From positions 868,001-932,000 of the forward strand of contig NC_021500.1 of assembly GCF_000410515.1 (NCBI RefSeq): DNA of 64,000 nucleotides, given 5' to 3'. A model generated the notes under the pieces. The model did no database searches. It was not told where the DNA came from and worked only from the letters and a program-made list of their open reading frames with translations. Shown here one piece after another: positions 19,920 through 28,949 of the stretch. Each line of letters opens with the position of its first letter. The stretch's first letter is position 1. A program made the translations under genes and the position numbers. The DNA is from Enterobacter sp. R4-368 (GTDB lineage: Bacteria > Pseudomonadota > Gammaproteobacteria > Enterobacterales > Enterobacteriaceae).

Positions 19920-19993
19920 TTCACCACCTCTATATAGACGCGGCATTCTACCACTGACGTCAAGGAAGGAAATCTCTCACTGAAAAAATGCCA

Positions 19994-20137
19994 TTACCAG
20001 GGGATGAATTTATTGATGACGCAGATGCCGCTGAAGAATTGTACATCTTGATCACACATTACGTTAAGCATTTGAGTCCAGAGCAGCAGGCAGACTACCA
20101 ATACGGCAGCCAGAATCAGCCATCTATATTTTCTCAC
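19994..20137 (-). CDS. mgrB: PhoQ inhibitor small membrane protein MgrB
   Basis: A 47-residue inner membrane protein that binds PhoQ and damps PhoPQ signalling; its loss gives polymyxin resistance in Klebsiella. It starts at GTG ([14 protein letters not shown]), has one membrane helix, and keeps the periplasmic features needed for function: Cys28 and Cys39, the [10 protein letters not shown] core and the end INKFIPW. The gene is intact. In E. coli it is PhoP-activated; here a GGTTTA half-site occurs about 50 bases upstream (20187-20192) but the second half-site is not clear. A 70-codon open frame on the opposite strand over the same DNA is taken as a shadow. Confidence 0.95.
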   Translation of the reverse strand: MRKYRWLILAAVLVVCLLLWTQMLNVMCDQDVQFFSGICVINKFIPW

Positions 20138-20298
20138 TCCACTCTCCGATACGTTGCAAGGTGTAACCAGGTTATCATGGCTTCCTTAAACCGCGACTAA
20201 CTGTATCTCCTTTCGGTATTTTTAGGAATGCTGGACTTGTTTCACCAGGTAAATACCGTAGCCTTGTGATACAGTCTACCGATGTGCAAGGAGCAAAT

Positions 20299-20538
20299 AT
20301 GCGTACACTCATACGAAGCGTTATTATTCTGGCGCTGCTGTGGATTGGGCTCTTGCTGAGCGGTTACGGGGTGTTGATTAACAGTACGGAAAACGCTGCT
20401 GGGCTGGGATTGCAATGTAAATATGCTACTGCACGAGGCACCAGTACCGCACAATATGTGCATTCCAGTAATGGTTTTTTGGGTCTGGCAAACTGCCCAC
20501 TGTTGCGTAAAAGCGATACCGTAGTCGATAACGGCTAA
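20299..20538 (+). CDS. yobH: Small exported or membrane protein YobH
   Basis: A 79-residue protein, the E. coli length, starting MRTLIRSVIILALL with an AAGGAG ribosome binding site. The N-terminal hydrophobic segment (about 5-25) acts as a signal anchor or signal peptide. The C-terminal half has two cysteines (GLQCKY, ANCPLL) that could form a disulfide in the periplasm. Function unknown. It diverges from mgrB and is convergent with kdgR. Confidence 0.92.
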   Translation: MRTLIRSVIILALLWIGLLLSGYGVLINSTENAAGLGLQCKYATARGTSTAQYVHSSNGFLGLANCPLLRKSDTVVDNG

Positions 20539-20548
20539 TCCTTTACGC

Positions 20549-20580
20549 AAAAAAGCCGCCTCTTCAGGCGGCTTTTTTTA
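20549..20580. terminator. Bidirectional terminator between yobH and kdgR
   Basis: Stem AAAAAAGCCGCCT / AGGCGGCTTTTTT with a short TTC loop. A-run and T-run on the two sides allow termination in both directions, for convergent yobH and kdgR. Confidence 0.85.
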
Positions 20581-20587
20581 TCTTCAT

Positions 20588-21379
20588 TCAGAACGGATAG
20601 TCGTTATAACCCATCTGTTCGGAAATTTTACGCGCGGCATTGTGCAGCATTTCTACGTACTCATGCAGGCGTTCTTCCGAAAAGCGCAATGTCGGGAAAG
20701 AAATACTTAAACCAGCAATCACAACGCCGAAACGGTCAAAAACCGGTACGCCAATACAGCGTAAGCCTTCTTCCTGTTCTTCGTTGTCTTCGCCATACCC
20801 CTGCTGACGCACAATATCCAGCATCGGCAACAGATCTTCGGTACTGGTGATAGTGCGCTCAGTGCTGCGCTTATACTCAACACCTTCAAGAATCTGCTTC
20901 ACTTCTTCACGATCGCGCCATGCCAGCAGGACTTTGCCAATCGCGGTACTGTACAGCGGATTACGGCGACCAATGCGCGAATACATGCGCAGATTGTACA
21001 TTGAATCAATTTTATGGATGTAGACGATGCTATCTTCATCCAGCGCGCCCAGGTGGATGGTCTCTTTCGTCAGACGAGAAAGCTCACGCATTTGGATATC
21101 CGCGCTGCGGATCAAATCAACGTTTTGCAATGCGCGCGCGCCAAGCTCAAAAAGCTTCAGCGTCAGGGAATATTTTTCAGACTCCCCTTCCTGCGCGACA
21201 TAACCTAACGATTTCATGGTTTGCAAAAAGCGATAAACGGTGCTTTTCGACATCATGACACGTTGCGAAAGCTCGGTGATGCCGATTTCACGCTCTTCTC
21301 CGAGCGCCTGCAGAATGCCAAATACCTTCAATACAGAAGAGACAGAATCTGGCTGCTTGTCCAAATCTGCGATTGCCAT
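20588..21379 (-). CDS. kdgR: IclR-family regulator KdgR
   Basis: Repressor of pectin/hexuronate breakdown genes that responds to 2-keto-3-deoxygluconate. It has 263 residues, the E. coli length. The N-terminal winged helix-turn-helix (about 14-75, GITELSQRVMMSKSTVYRFL) is followed by the IclR effector domain (about 90-255), with conserved RIGRRNPLYSTAIGKVLLA and LRCIGVPVFD. It lies between yobH and yebQ as in E. coli. The Entner-Doudoroff gene eda at 44.8 kb is in its E. coli regulon, but I saw no clear KdgR box there. Confidence 0.97.
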   Translation of the reverse strand: MAIADLDKQPDSVSSVLKVFGILQALGEEREIGITELSQRVMMSKSTVYRFLQTMKSLGYVAQEGESEKYSLTLKLFELGARALQNVDLIRSADIQMRELSRLTKETIHLGALDEDSIVYIHKIDSMYNLRMYSRIGRRNPLYSTAIGKVLLAWRDREEVKQILEGVEYKRSTERTITSTEDLLPMLDIVRQQGYGEDNEEQEEGLRCIGVPVFDRFGVVIAGLSISFPTLRFSEERLHEYVEMLHNAARKISEQMGYNDYPF

Positions 21380-21556
21380 TAATCACCTCATCGCCTGTGT
21401 TTTATAAAATTCAGAATCGGTTTTTATTATAAATTCGTCATCCGGTCACCGCAATGCGCGTTTGTCAACTTCGTTACAAATCTGCGACATAAAACCGGAA
21501 TGCCAATGATAGAATTATTATACAAATAACTTTGTGACATTAGCCCTGAAATTTCC

Positions 21557-22930
21557 ATGGATAAAACTTCCCTTGATGGCTTGCCCATTCCACAGCGTTA
21601 CGGCGCAATTCTGACAATTATTATTGGCATCGCCATGGCCGTGCTGGACGGTGCAATTGCAAACGTTGCTCTACCGACCATTGCCCGGGATCTCAATGCT
21701 TCCGCTGCCAGTTCAATCTGGATTGTGAATGCCTATCAAATTGCGATCGTCGTTTCACTACTGACCCTTTCATTCCTTGGCGATATGTTTGGTTATCGCC
21801 GGGTTTATCAATGCGGCCTGGTGCTCTTTACGCTTACCTCGCTATTTTGCGCGCTTTCCGACTCGTTATTGACCTTGACACTAGCGCGTGTTGCGCAGGG
21901 CTTTGGCGGTGCCGCGCTGATGAGCGTTAATACTGCGCTCATTCGGCTGATTTACCCCTATCGAAGCCTGGGACGCGGCATGGGCATTAACTCGTTCGTT
22001 GTCGCCGTATCATCTGCAGCAGGGCCGACCATTGCAGCGGCCATTCTTTCTGTTGCTTCCTGGCAATGGTTATTCCTGATCAATGTACCGCTGGGTATTC
22101 TCGCCTTGCTGCTGGCAATAAAATATTTACCTCCCAATGCGGCACGCAGTGCAAAACCTAAATTCGACCTGCCCAGCGCAGTGATGAACGCGCTGACATT
22201 CGGCCTGTTAATCACTGCTCTTAGCAGCTTCGCACAGGGGCAATCCACGGTGTTAGTGTTGGTGGAGTTGGCCGCATTGTTGCTGATTGGCTCACTTTTT
22301 ATTCGCCGACAGTTGAAATTACCGGTGCCCTTATTACCAGTAGATTTGCTGCGGATCCCGCTTTTTTCTTTGTCGATTGGCACTTCGGTCTGTTCATTTT
22401 GCGCACAGATGCTGGCACTGGTTTCCCTGCCCTTCTTTTTGCAGACGGTGCTTGGGCGCAGTGAAGTGGAAACAGGTTTGCTGTTAACGCCCTGGCCGCT
22501 GGCGACAATGGTAATGGCTCCGCTGGCAGGATATCTGATTGAGCGCGTTCATGCCGGGCTTCTGGGTGGGTTAGGAATGGTCATGATGGCGGGCGGGTTA
22601 TTTGCACTGGCGTTGCTACCATCGGCACCGGCTGATACTGATATCATCTGGCGAATGGCATTATGCGGTGCAGGTTTCGGTCTGTTTCAGTCGCCCAACA
22701 ACCACACTATTATCACTGCAGCGCCACGACAGCGCAGCGGTGGTGCCAGCGGCATGCTGGGTACGGCGAGGTTGCTGGGACAAAGCGCCGGAGCTGCGCT
22801 GGTAGCGTTGATGTTTAATCTTTTTGAAACACATGGGACGCATATCTCGTTGCTACTGGCAGGAACACTCGCCACGATCGCCGCCGTAATCAGCAGTCTA
22901 CGTATTACACAGCCGCGCGCCAGTGAGTAA
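21557..22930 (+). CDS. yebQ: MFS drug:H+ antiporter-family transporter YebQ
   Basis: A 457-residue major facilitator of the 14-helix DHA2 drug-efflux type, the E. coli length. Motif C-like and motif A-like segments are visible (LDGAIANVALPTIARDL, LGDMFGYRRVY, ARVAQGFGGAALM). The substrate is not known. It diverges from kdgR; no convincing KdgR operator is seen in the 177-base gap. It ends before the long hairpin at 23052. Confidence 0.93.
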   Translation: MDKTSLDGLPIPQRYGAILTIIIGIAMAVLDGAIANVALPTIARDLNASAASSIWIVNAYQIAIVVSLLTLSFLGDMFGYRRVYQCGLVLFTLTSLFCALSDSLLTLTLARVAQGFGGAALMSVNTALIRLIYPYRSLGRGMGINSFVVAVSSAAGPTIAAAILSVASWQWLFLINVPLGILALLLAIKYLPPNAARSAKPKFDLPSAVMNALTFGLLITALSSFAQGQSTVLVLVELAALLLIGSLFIRRQLKLPVPLLPVDLLRIPLFSLSIGTSVCSFCAQMLALVSLPFFLQTVLGRSEVETGLLLTPWPLATMVMAPLAGYLIERVHAGLLGGLGMVMMAGGLFALALLPSAPADTDIIWRMALCGAGFGLFQSPNNHTIITAAPRQRSGGASGMLGTARLLGQSAGAALVALMFNLFETHGTHISLLLAGTLATIAAVISSLRITQPRASE

Positions 22931-23051
22931 AGAATCGCTTGTATAGCACATCGTCGAAGGAATTAACGCCCTGCCCGTTCGGTAAGCTTTAAATCCGGAT
23001 GCTGTAGGGCAAAACTCAATCTAGTGCTTACCGCATCCACAGAACGTGGTT

Positions 23052-23105
23052 TTAGCTGGGCAATAAAAAACGCGTCATTTGACGCGTTTTTTATTGCCCA
23101 GCTAA
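23052..23105. terminator. Perfect 26-bp inverted repeat acting as bidirectional terminator
   Basis: Two perfectly complementary 26-base arms (23052-23077 and 23080-23105) with only a 2-base TT spacer. The inner part is a usual terminator hairpin (A6 CGCGTCA / TGACGCG T6); the outer 13 bases (TTAGCTGGGCAAT and its complement) extend it with no mismatch. It lies between convergent yebQ and htpX and ends 4 bases before the htpX stop codon. Confidence 0.85.
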
Positions 23106-23109
23106 CCTG

Positions 23110-23991
23110 TTATTTCAGATATTCGCCAGAACGCAATGCTTCAATACGTTTATCCAGCGGCGGGTGAGTCATGAACAGTTCACTCAGCGATTTTGACTTA
23201 CCGTTGATACAGAAAGCCATCATGCTGCTTGCTTCCTGCGGTTCATAACTGGTTTTCAAACGCTGGAGGGCAGCAATCATCTTCTCACGGCCAACCAATT
23301 TTGCAGATCCGGCATCGGCATGGAATTCGCGGTAACGCGAGAACCACATGGTGATAATGCTCGCCAGAATACCAAACACCAGCTCCAGCACGGTTGCAAC
23401 AGCGAAGTAGATCAGCGGGTTGCCGTTAGTTTCTTCGCCATCATCACGGTTGCCACTGAGGAAACCTGACGCTATTTGCGCAATGATACGTGAAATGAAG
23501 ATAACAAAGGTGTTCACGATACCCTGGATCAGCGTCATGGTGACCATGTCGCCATTTGCGATGTGGCTGATTTCATGGGCGATAACGGCTTCGGCCTCAT
23601 CGCGGCTCATGTTTTGCAGCAGGCCGGTGCTGACAGCAACCAGCGAAGCATCACGGCGCGCACCGGTTGCGAAGGCATTGATATCCGGCGCATGGTAAAT
23701 AGCCACCTGCGGCATCGCGATACCCGCCTGGCGAGACTGCCGGGCAACGGTGTCAATCAGCCAGCGCTCCATATCGTTACGTGGCTGTTCAATCACTTCA
23801 CCACCGACAGATTTCAGCGCCATCCATTTCGACATCAACAGCGAAATGAACGAGCCGCCAAAACCAAACAGCAGCGCCATAATTAACAAGCCCTGAACGC
23901 TGCTCGACTGAATGCCCGTCAGGCTAAGCACCAGACCGAACACCAACATGACGGCCAGGTTAGTCAACAGGAAGAGCGCGATTCGCATCAT
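23110..23991 (-). CDS. htpX: Membrane zinc endopeptidase HtpX
   Basis: Inner membrane M48 metalloprotease that takes part in membrane protein quality control with FtsH. It has 293 residues, the E. coli length. Two N-terminal helices (about 4-25, 35-53), then the catalytic HEISH at 139-143 with the third zinc ligand in [10 protein letters not shown] at about 222, and two further hydrophobic segments (about 155-175, 190-215). In E. coli it is Cpx- and sigma32-controlled; I did not assign those sites here. Confidence 0.97.
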   Translation of the reverse strand: MMRIALFLLTNLAVMLVFGLVLSLTGIQSSSVQGLLIMALLFGFGGSFISLLMSKWMALKSVGGEVIEQPRNDMERWLIDTVARQSRQAGIAMPQVAIYHAPDINAFATGARRDASLVAVSTGLLQNMSRDEAEAVIAHEISHIANGDMVTMTLIQGIVNTFVIFISRIIAQIASGFLSGNRDDGEETNGNPLIYFAVATVLELVFGILASIITMWFSRYREFHADAGSAKLVGREKMIAALQRLKTSYEPQEASSMMAFCINGKSKSLSELFMTHPPLDKRIEALRSGEYLK

Positions 23992-24149
23992 AATTTTCTT
24001 TTAACCTCGACTTAACAAAACGCACTATGCGATTACCCACATCGTATGGGCATAGCGGTTATTTTCAAGCATCCGAGCGGCGTAAGTCACGAGAAAAACA
24101 CAACTTTACATTTTGTAGTACATTGCTTACGCCAGAGAGGAGTTGTTAA

Positions 24150-24184
24150 AAAAAACAGGCACAATTTCTTGTGCCTGTTTTATT
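24150..24184 (-). terminator. Rho-independent terminator after prc
   Basis: Stem AAACAGGCACAA / TTGTGCCTGTTT with a 4-base loop, flanked by an A run that reads as T7 on the minus strand, directly after the prc stop. Confidence 0.85.
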
Positions 24185-26233
24185 TTACTTGGCGGGAGCG
24201 GGCTGTTCCGCTGGTTGATCTTTTTCCAGATGCGCCAGATCCAGGGCAATATGAACCGTTTCATCGAGATACGGATCGGGCTCCTGATAATCCTTTGGCA
24301 AATCATCCAGTTTTTTCAGTAACGGTTTGCCTTCGCGTTTGAAGCGATCGTTGAGACGAGAGAGACGAATGGCATCATCTTCCGCATTCTCTTTCTCACG
24401 CTGCGCCAGGTTAAGAGAAACGATGTTACGTTTATCTTTCAACGCATCGAAACGCGCAATGTCTTTCATGATGTACTGGAACTCAGGATCTTTGGCGATC
24501 CGTTCCTCATGATCTTTGAGCAGCTCCGCGCCAAACGGTTTTAAATCGCCAGACTTGACGAACGTAGCCGCGTTAATGCTGTCCCACGGCAGTGCGTTGT
24601 CTTCAAATTTTTCACCGGTTTCAGTAACCTGCGTGCCCGTTGGCATAATAATGTCCGGCGTTACACCTTTACGCTGCGTGCTCCCACCGTTAACACGATA
24701 GAATTTCTGAATGGTGTACTGCACCGATCCCAGCGACGGCCACTCAGGACGAAGCATCTGATCGTAAATACGGTTGAGCGAGCGATATTGCTGAACAGTA
24801 CCTTTACCAAACGTCGGTTCGCCGACGATCAGCGCGCGACCATAGTCCTGCATTGCAGCCGCAAAGATTTCTGATGCAGAGGCGCTAAAGCGGTCAACCA
24901 GCACCACCAGCGGGCCTTTATAATAGACCACGCCGTCGGTATCGCTGTCTTCACGCACTTTACCGTTGTTATCACGAACCTGTACTACCGGGCCGGACGG
25001 AATAAACAGACCGGAGAGCGATACCGCTTCCGTCAGCGCGCCGCCGCCGTTAGTACGCAGGTCGATAACCACGCTGCTAACATTTTGTTTTTCAAGTTTT
25101 TGCAACTGGACTTTGACATCGTCAGTCAGACCAACGTAGAAACCAGGGATGTCGAGAACGCCAACTTTTTCTTTGCCGACGCTCTTCACTGACATTTTCA
25201 CGGCGCGATCTTCGAGACGAATCCGTTCACGCGTCAGGGTAACAATACGCGTTTTGGTGCCCTTACCCGCCGGCAGGATTTCAAGGCGCACTTTACTACC
25301 TTTTGGTCCTTTAATCAGCGCAACCACATCGTCAAGACGCCAGCCGATAACATCAACCATGTTCTGGCCAGTTTGACCTACACCTACGATGCGATCGCCA
25401 ACGCTGATAGCTTTGCTTTTCGCCGCCGGGCCGCCCGCGACCATAGAGTTGATCACGGTATAGTCGTCATCTCCCTGCAACACCGCGCCAATCCCCTCAA
25501 GAGACAGGCTCATTTCGGTGTTAAATTGCTCGGTATTACGTGGAGAAAGGTAGTTGGTATGCGGGTCAATTTCACGCGCAAAAGAGGTCATTGCTAACGA
25601 GAACACGTCTTCGCTATTGGTTTGCGCCAAACGGCGAATCGCAAACTTATAACGACGCGTCAGCGTGTCGCGGATCTCTTTCTCGTCTTTTCTGGTCAGC
25701 TTCAGGCTAAGCTCATCGTACTTAACTTTGCCGTCCCACAGCGCATTCAGTTCCGCTTCATCTTTTGGCCATGGCGCTTTGCTACGGTCAAGGTTAAAGG
25801 TGTCATTGCCGGAAAAATCCATTGGGCGCTCAAGCACCTTCAGCGCGTACTGGTAGCGCTCAAAACGACGTTTCTGCGCCAGGTTGTACAGGTCGTAAAA
25901 TACGTCCAGTTTACCGCTGCGCAGTTCGTCGCCAATCAGGCTTTTTTTCTGGGAGAACTGTTCAACATCGCTCGCCAACAGCACATTGTGGCTGTAGTCG
26001 AGCAGATTGAGATAACGATTGAAAATCTTCGCCGAAAAAGCGGCATCTAAATCAAACTGACGGTAGTGAGAGCGGGTGAAACGCGAGGTAACGCGTTCGC
26101 TCACCGTCGCGTGCTGGGTCTCTTCCTTTAATACCGGAATTTGATCGGCACGGGTAATATCTTCCACAGCCAGAGCGTGGCCTGTTACGAATAACAGACC
26201 AGCCAATGCTGTGCGCTTAAACAAAGTGTTCAT
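24185..26233 (-). CDS. prc: Tail-specific periplasmic protease Prc (Tsp)
   Basis: Periplasmic processing protease that trims FtsI and degrades SsrA-tagged proteins and, with NlpI, the endopeptidase MepS. It has 682 residues, the E. coli length. Signal peptide at 1-22 ending GHALA. PDZ domain at about 240-320 (LSLEGIGAVLQ). Catalytic Ser and Lys of the S41 family at about 452 and 477 (RFSASASEIFAA, GEPTFGKGTVQQ). The tail is charged. It follows proQ by 19 bases, so the two are probably cotranscribed. Confidence 0.98.
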   Translation of the reverse strand: MNTLFKRTALAGLLFVTGHALAVEDITRADQIPVLKEETQHATVSERVTSRFTRSHYRQFDLDAAFSAKIFNRYLNLLDYSHNVLLASDVEQFSQKKSLIGDELRSGKLDVFYDLYNLAQKRRFERYQYALKVLERPMDFSGNDTFNLDRSKAPWPKDEAELNALWDGKVKYDELSLKLTRKDEKEIRDTLTRRYKFAIRRLAQTNSEDVFSLAMTSFAREIDPHTNYLSPRNTEQFNTEMSLSLEGIGAVLQGDDDYTVINSMVAGGPAAKSKAISVGDRIVGVGQTGQNMVDVIGWRLDDVVALIKGPKGSKVRLEILPAGKGTKTRIVTLTRERIRLEDRAVKMSVKSVGKEKVGVLDIPGFYVGLTDDVKVQLQKLEKQNVSSVVIDLRTNGGGALTEAVSLSGLFIPSGPVVQVRDNNGKVREDSDTDGVVYYKGPLVVLVDRFSASASEIFAAAMQDYGRALIVGEPTFGKGTVQQYRSLNRIYDQMLRPEWPSLGSVQYTIQKFYRVNGGSTQRKGVTPDIIMPTGTQVTETGEKFEDNALPWDSINAATFVKSGDLKPFGAELLKDHEERIAKDPEFQYIMKDIARFDALKDKRNIVSLNLAQREKENAEDDAIRLSRLNDRFKREGKPLLKKLDDLPKDYQEPDPYLDETVHIALDLAHLEKDQPAEQPAPAK

Positions 26234-26252
26234 GCCAGGCCAGGCCTCCGTT

Positions 26253-26939
26253 TCAGAACATTAAATGTTCTGCGCGTACAATCATCGACATACCCGAGCT
26301 AAGCTGTACGCGAACGCCATCTTTAGTGATTTCCAGCACCGTGGCGTCCATCGCATTATTCCCTGCTTTCACCTTCAGGTTTTGCCCAACGCTCAGCACA
26401 GATAAATCTGAAACTGGTGTATGGCGCTCTTCCTGCTGAGGTGCACGCTGGGTTTTCGCGACAGGTTTGTCAGTACGAGGTTTGCGTTCAGCGCCCTCTT
26501 TACGACGCGGAGCCGGGCGAGCTTTGCGCTCACGGCGCGGCGTCTCTTCTTGACCTGCGGCAGCAGCGGCTTCTCGTTTTTTAGCTTGCTGTTCAGCACG
26601 TTGTGCCTGAACGCGCGCTTTGGCTTCTTCAAGCTGTTTGCGGGCATGTTCTACGTGTTGCTCATCCAGCACGCCACACGCGTTGCCATCGAGATCCACA
26701 CGCGCCGCACCCGCTTTGATACCGTAGAGGTAACGCCAGCTTGAAGTATAAAGACGTAAAGCGGAACGAAGTTGGGTTTTGCTGAGATTCATCTCACCCT
26801 CAACACGCTCGACGAGATCCTGAAAAATACCGATTTTCAGGGGGCGTGCTTCGCCTTCAGCACTGAAACAGTGTGGGAAACGTTCGGCCAAAAAAGCGAT
26901 AACTTCTTTACTGCTATTCAACTTAGGTTGATTTTCCAT
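26253..26939 (-). CDS. proQ: RNA chaperone ProQ
   Basis: Global small-RNA binding protein first found through effects on ProP. It has 228 residues (E. coli 232). The FinO-type RNA-binding domain spans about 1-120 ([25 protein letters not shown]), followed by a basic disordered linker rich in Arg, Lys, Ala and Pro (about 120-180) and a small Tudor-like C-terminal domain (about 180-228, [22 protein letters not shown]). The linker is slightly shorter than in E. coli. It is upstream of prc. Confidence 0.97.
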   Translation of the reverse strand: MENQPKLNSSKEVIAFLAERFPHCFSAEGEARPLKIGIFQDLVERVEGEMNLSKTQLRSALRLYTSSWRYLYGIKAGAARVDLDGNACGVLDEQHVEHARKQLEEAKARVQAQRAEQQAKKREAAAAAGQEETPRRERKARPAPRRKEGAERKPRTDKPVAKTQRAPQQEERHTPVSDLSVLSVGQNLKVKAGNNAMDATVLEITKDGVRVQLSSGMSMIVRAEHLMF

Positions 26940-27035
26940 GAAATTTCCTGATTACAACGGACGTTGCCAACAAGCGCAGGCATGAACAGGCGTCATTATA
27001 ATGACGCTATCGGTAAATGCTACGTTATCCGTTGA

Positions 27036-27533
27036 TTATCCTGCGACGGGTGCAAAGATTTTTTGATAATCGGTCGCCGCAAGAACGTTTTCAAGATGCG
27101 AAACCAGTTCGCGCAGCCCCTGTTCATCCTCGGCGGTGAAGCGAGAAAAGACGACGCTGTCGATATCCAGCACGCCAATAATCTGATTATTTACCGTTAC
27201 CGGCAGTACGATTTCAGAATTACTTGCCGCATCACAGGCAATATGACCATCGAACTGATGCACATCATCCACACGCTGTACGCGATTTTGCGCAACCGCA
27301 GTGCCGCAAACTCCTCGCCCAACTGGAATGCGCACACAGGCAATTTTGCCCTGGAACGGCCCTAACACCAGCGTATCCACTTCCAGAAGATAAAAACCGG
27401 CCCAGTTCACCCCATCAAGGCGTTCAAATAACAGCGCACTGGTATTCGCGAGCGTCGCTAAAAAACTGGTTTCACCTGCCATTAACGCCTGAAAATCGCG
27501 GTTTAAATCCGCGTAAAATTCTGTTTTGTTCAT
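27036..27533 (-). CDS. msrC: Free methionine-(R)-sulfoxide reductase
   Basis: GAF-domain enzyme of 165 residues that reduces free Met-R-sulfoxide. The three cysteines used in catalysis and disulfide exchange are present at residues 66, 76 and 100 (KIACVRIP, GRGVCGTA, HIACDAAS). The conserved segment NWAGFYLL is near residue 43. It diverges from letA and lies upstream of proQ on the same strand. Confidence 0.96.
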   Translation of the reverse strand: MNKTEFYADLNRDFQALMAGETSFLATLANTSALLFERLDGVNWAGFYLLEVDTLVLGPFQGKIACVRIPVGRGVCGTAVAQNRVQRVDDVHQFDGHIACDAASNSEIVLPVTVNNQIIGVLDIDSVVFSRFTAEDEQGLRELVSHLENVLAATDYQKIFAPVAG

Positions 27534-27665
27534 TATCCAACCACTTTGGTGTCTTACTTCGAAAAACTGCTTAGCCTATTAAAATAAGCATTAAATGCGT
27601 TGATGCTCAAGATGTTCCATTCATGAGTTAAGATAGATGCATCTAAACATTTTCTGATACCCGCA

Positions 27666-28949
27666 ATGGCACTAAAGATACAACAAATTACGCCGGGGAA
27701 AAAAATCGCCGTTCATCGCGTGGGTGAAGCACTGCCACGCGCACATTACCAGCGCTGCCCCCAGTGCGATACGCTTTTTGCGTTACCGGTTATGAAATCG
27801 CACCAAAGTGCATTTTGCCCCAGTTGTGATGCGAAAGTTCGTGACGGACGGGACTGGTCATTAACGCGCCTCGGTGCGATGGCGGTGACTATGATCCTCT
27901 TGATGCCCTTCGCCTGGGGTGAACCGCTGCTACATCTTTATTTACTCGGTGTTCGTATTGACGCCAATTTGTTGCAGGGTATCTGGCAAATGACCGCCCA
28001 AGGCTCGCCGATCACCGGCGCGATGGTGCTGTTTTGCACCGTTGGCGCGCCGCTGGTGCTGGTTACCGCTATCGCCTATTTATGGCTTGGCAACATCCTC
28101 GGCATGAACCTGCGCCCGGTGTTGTTAATGCTGGAAAAACTGAAAGAGTGGGTGATGCTGGATATCTATCTGGTTGGCGTTGGCGTCGCCTCAATTAAAG
28201 TGCAGGACTATGCCTACATCCAACCGGGTATCGGGTTGTTTGCGTTTGTCGCACTCGTGATTTTAAGCGTAATGACGCTCATCCATTTGAACGTTGAACA
28301 GCTGTGGGAGCGCTTTTATCCGCAACGCCCGGCGAGACGCCCCGATCCCAAGTTACTGATCTGTCTGGGTTGCCATTTTACCGGTTATCCGGACGTTCGC
28401 GGTCGCTGCCCTCGCTGCCACATTCCATTAACGCATCGTCGTAAACAGAGTTTGCAGAAATGCTGGGCATCACTTCTCGCATCATTGATCTTTCTGTTTC
28501 CGGCAAACCTGCTCCCAATCTCCGTTATTTACGTCAACGGCACACGACAAGAAGATACGATTATGTCGGGGATAATTTCGCTGGCGCACAGCAATGTTGC
28601 CGTGGCGGGTGTGGTGTTTATCGCCAGTATTCTGGTGCCGTTTACCAAAGTGATCGTGCTGTTTACACTGCTTCTTAGTATCCATTTCAAATTTGAACAG
28701 GGGTTACGCACTCGTATTTTACTTTTGCGCTTTGTGACCTGGATTGGGCGTTGGTCGATGCTCGATCTGTTTGTCATTTCATTAATGATGTCACTGATTA
28801 ACCGCGACCAACTCCTCGCTTTTACTATGGGACCCGCTGCGTTTTATTTCGGTGCAGCGGTAATTTTGACTATTCTTGCTGTGGAATGGCTGGACAGCCG
28901 CTTACTTTGGGATGCACATGAGTCAGGAAACCCCCGCTTCGCCGACTGA
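27666..28949 (+). CDS. letA: Lipid-transport inner membrane protein LetA (YebS)
   Basis: Partner of the MCE tunnel protein LetB, in the PqiA family; together they move lipids between inner and outer membranes. It has 427 residues, the E. coli length. Two PqiA modules each have a zinc-ribbon CxxC pair (CPQCDTLF / CPSCDAKV near 35-55; CLGCHF / CPRCHIPL near 235-260) followed by four hydrophobic helices. letB starts within its last codons (32-base overlap in a different frame), so translational coupling is likely. Confidence 0.96.
   Translation: MALKIQQITPGKKIAVHRVGEALPRAHYQRCPQCDTLFALPVMKSHQSAFCPSCDAKVRDGRDWSLTRLGAMAVTMILLMPFAWGEPLLHLYLLGVRIDANLLQGIWQMTAQGSPITGAMVLFCTVGAPLVLVTAIAYLWLGNILGMNLRPVLLMLEKLKEWVMLDIYLVGVGVASIKVQDYAYIQPGIGLFAFVALVILSVMTLIHLNVEQLWERFYPQRPARRPDPKLLICLGCHFTGYPDVRGRCPRCHIPLTHRRKQSLQKCWASLLASLIFLFPANLLPISVIYVNGTRQEDTIMSGIISLAHSNVAVAGVVFIASILVPFTKVIVLFTLLLSIHFKFEQGLRTRILLLRFVTWIGRWSMLDLFVISLMMSLINRDQLLAFTMGPAAFYFGAAVILTILAVEWLDSRLLWDAHESGNPRFAD

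Noticed and set aside
19988..20200. 70-codon plus-strand frame beginning [11 protein letters not shown] as a gene
   Set aside because: It is the antisense of mgrB, which is recognisable residue by residue on the minus strand; the plus frame has no family resemblance.
28918..28949. letA/letB 32-base overlap as a gene fusion or frameshift
   Set aside because: Both genes have the exact E. coli lengths, so the overlap appears to be the normal arrangement.
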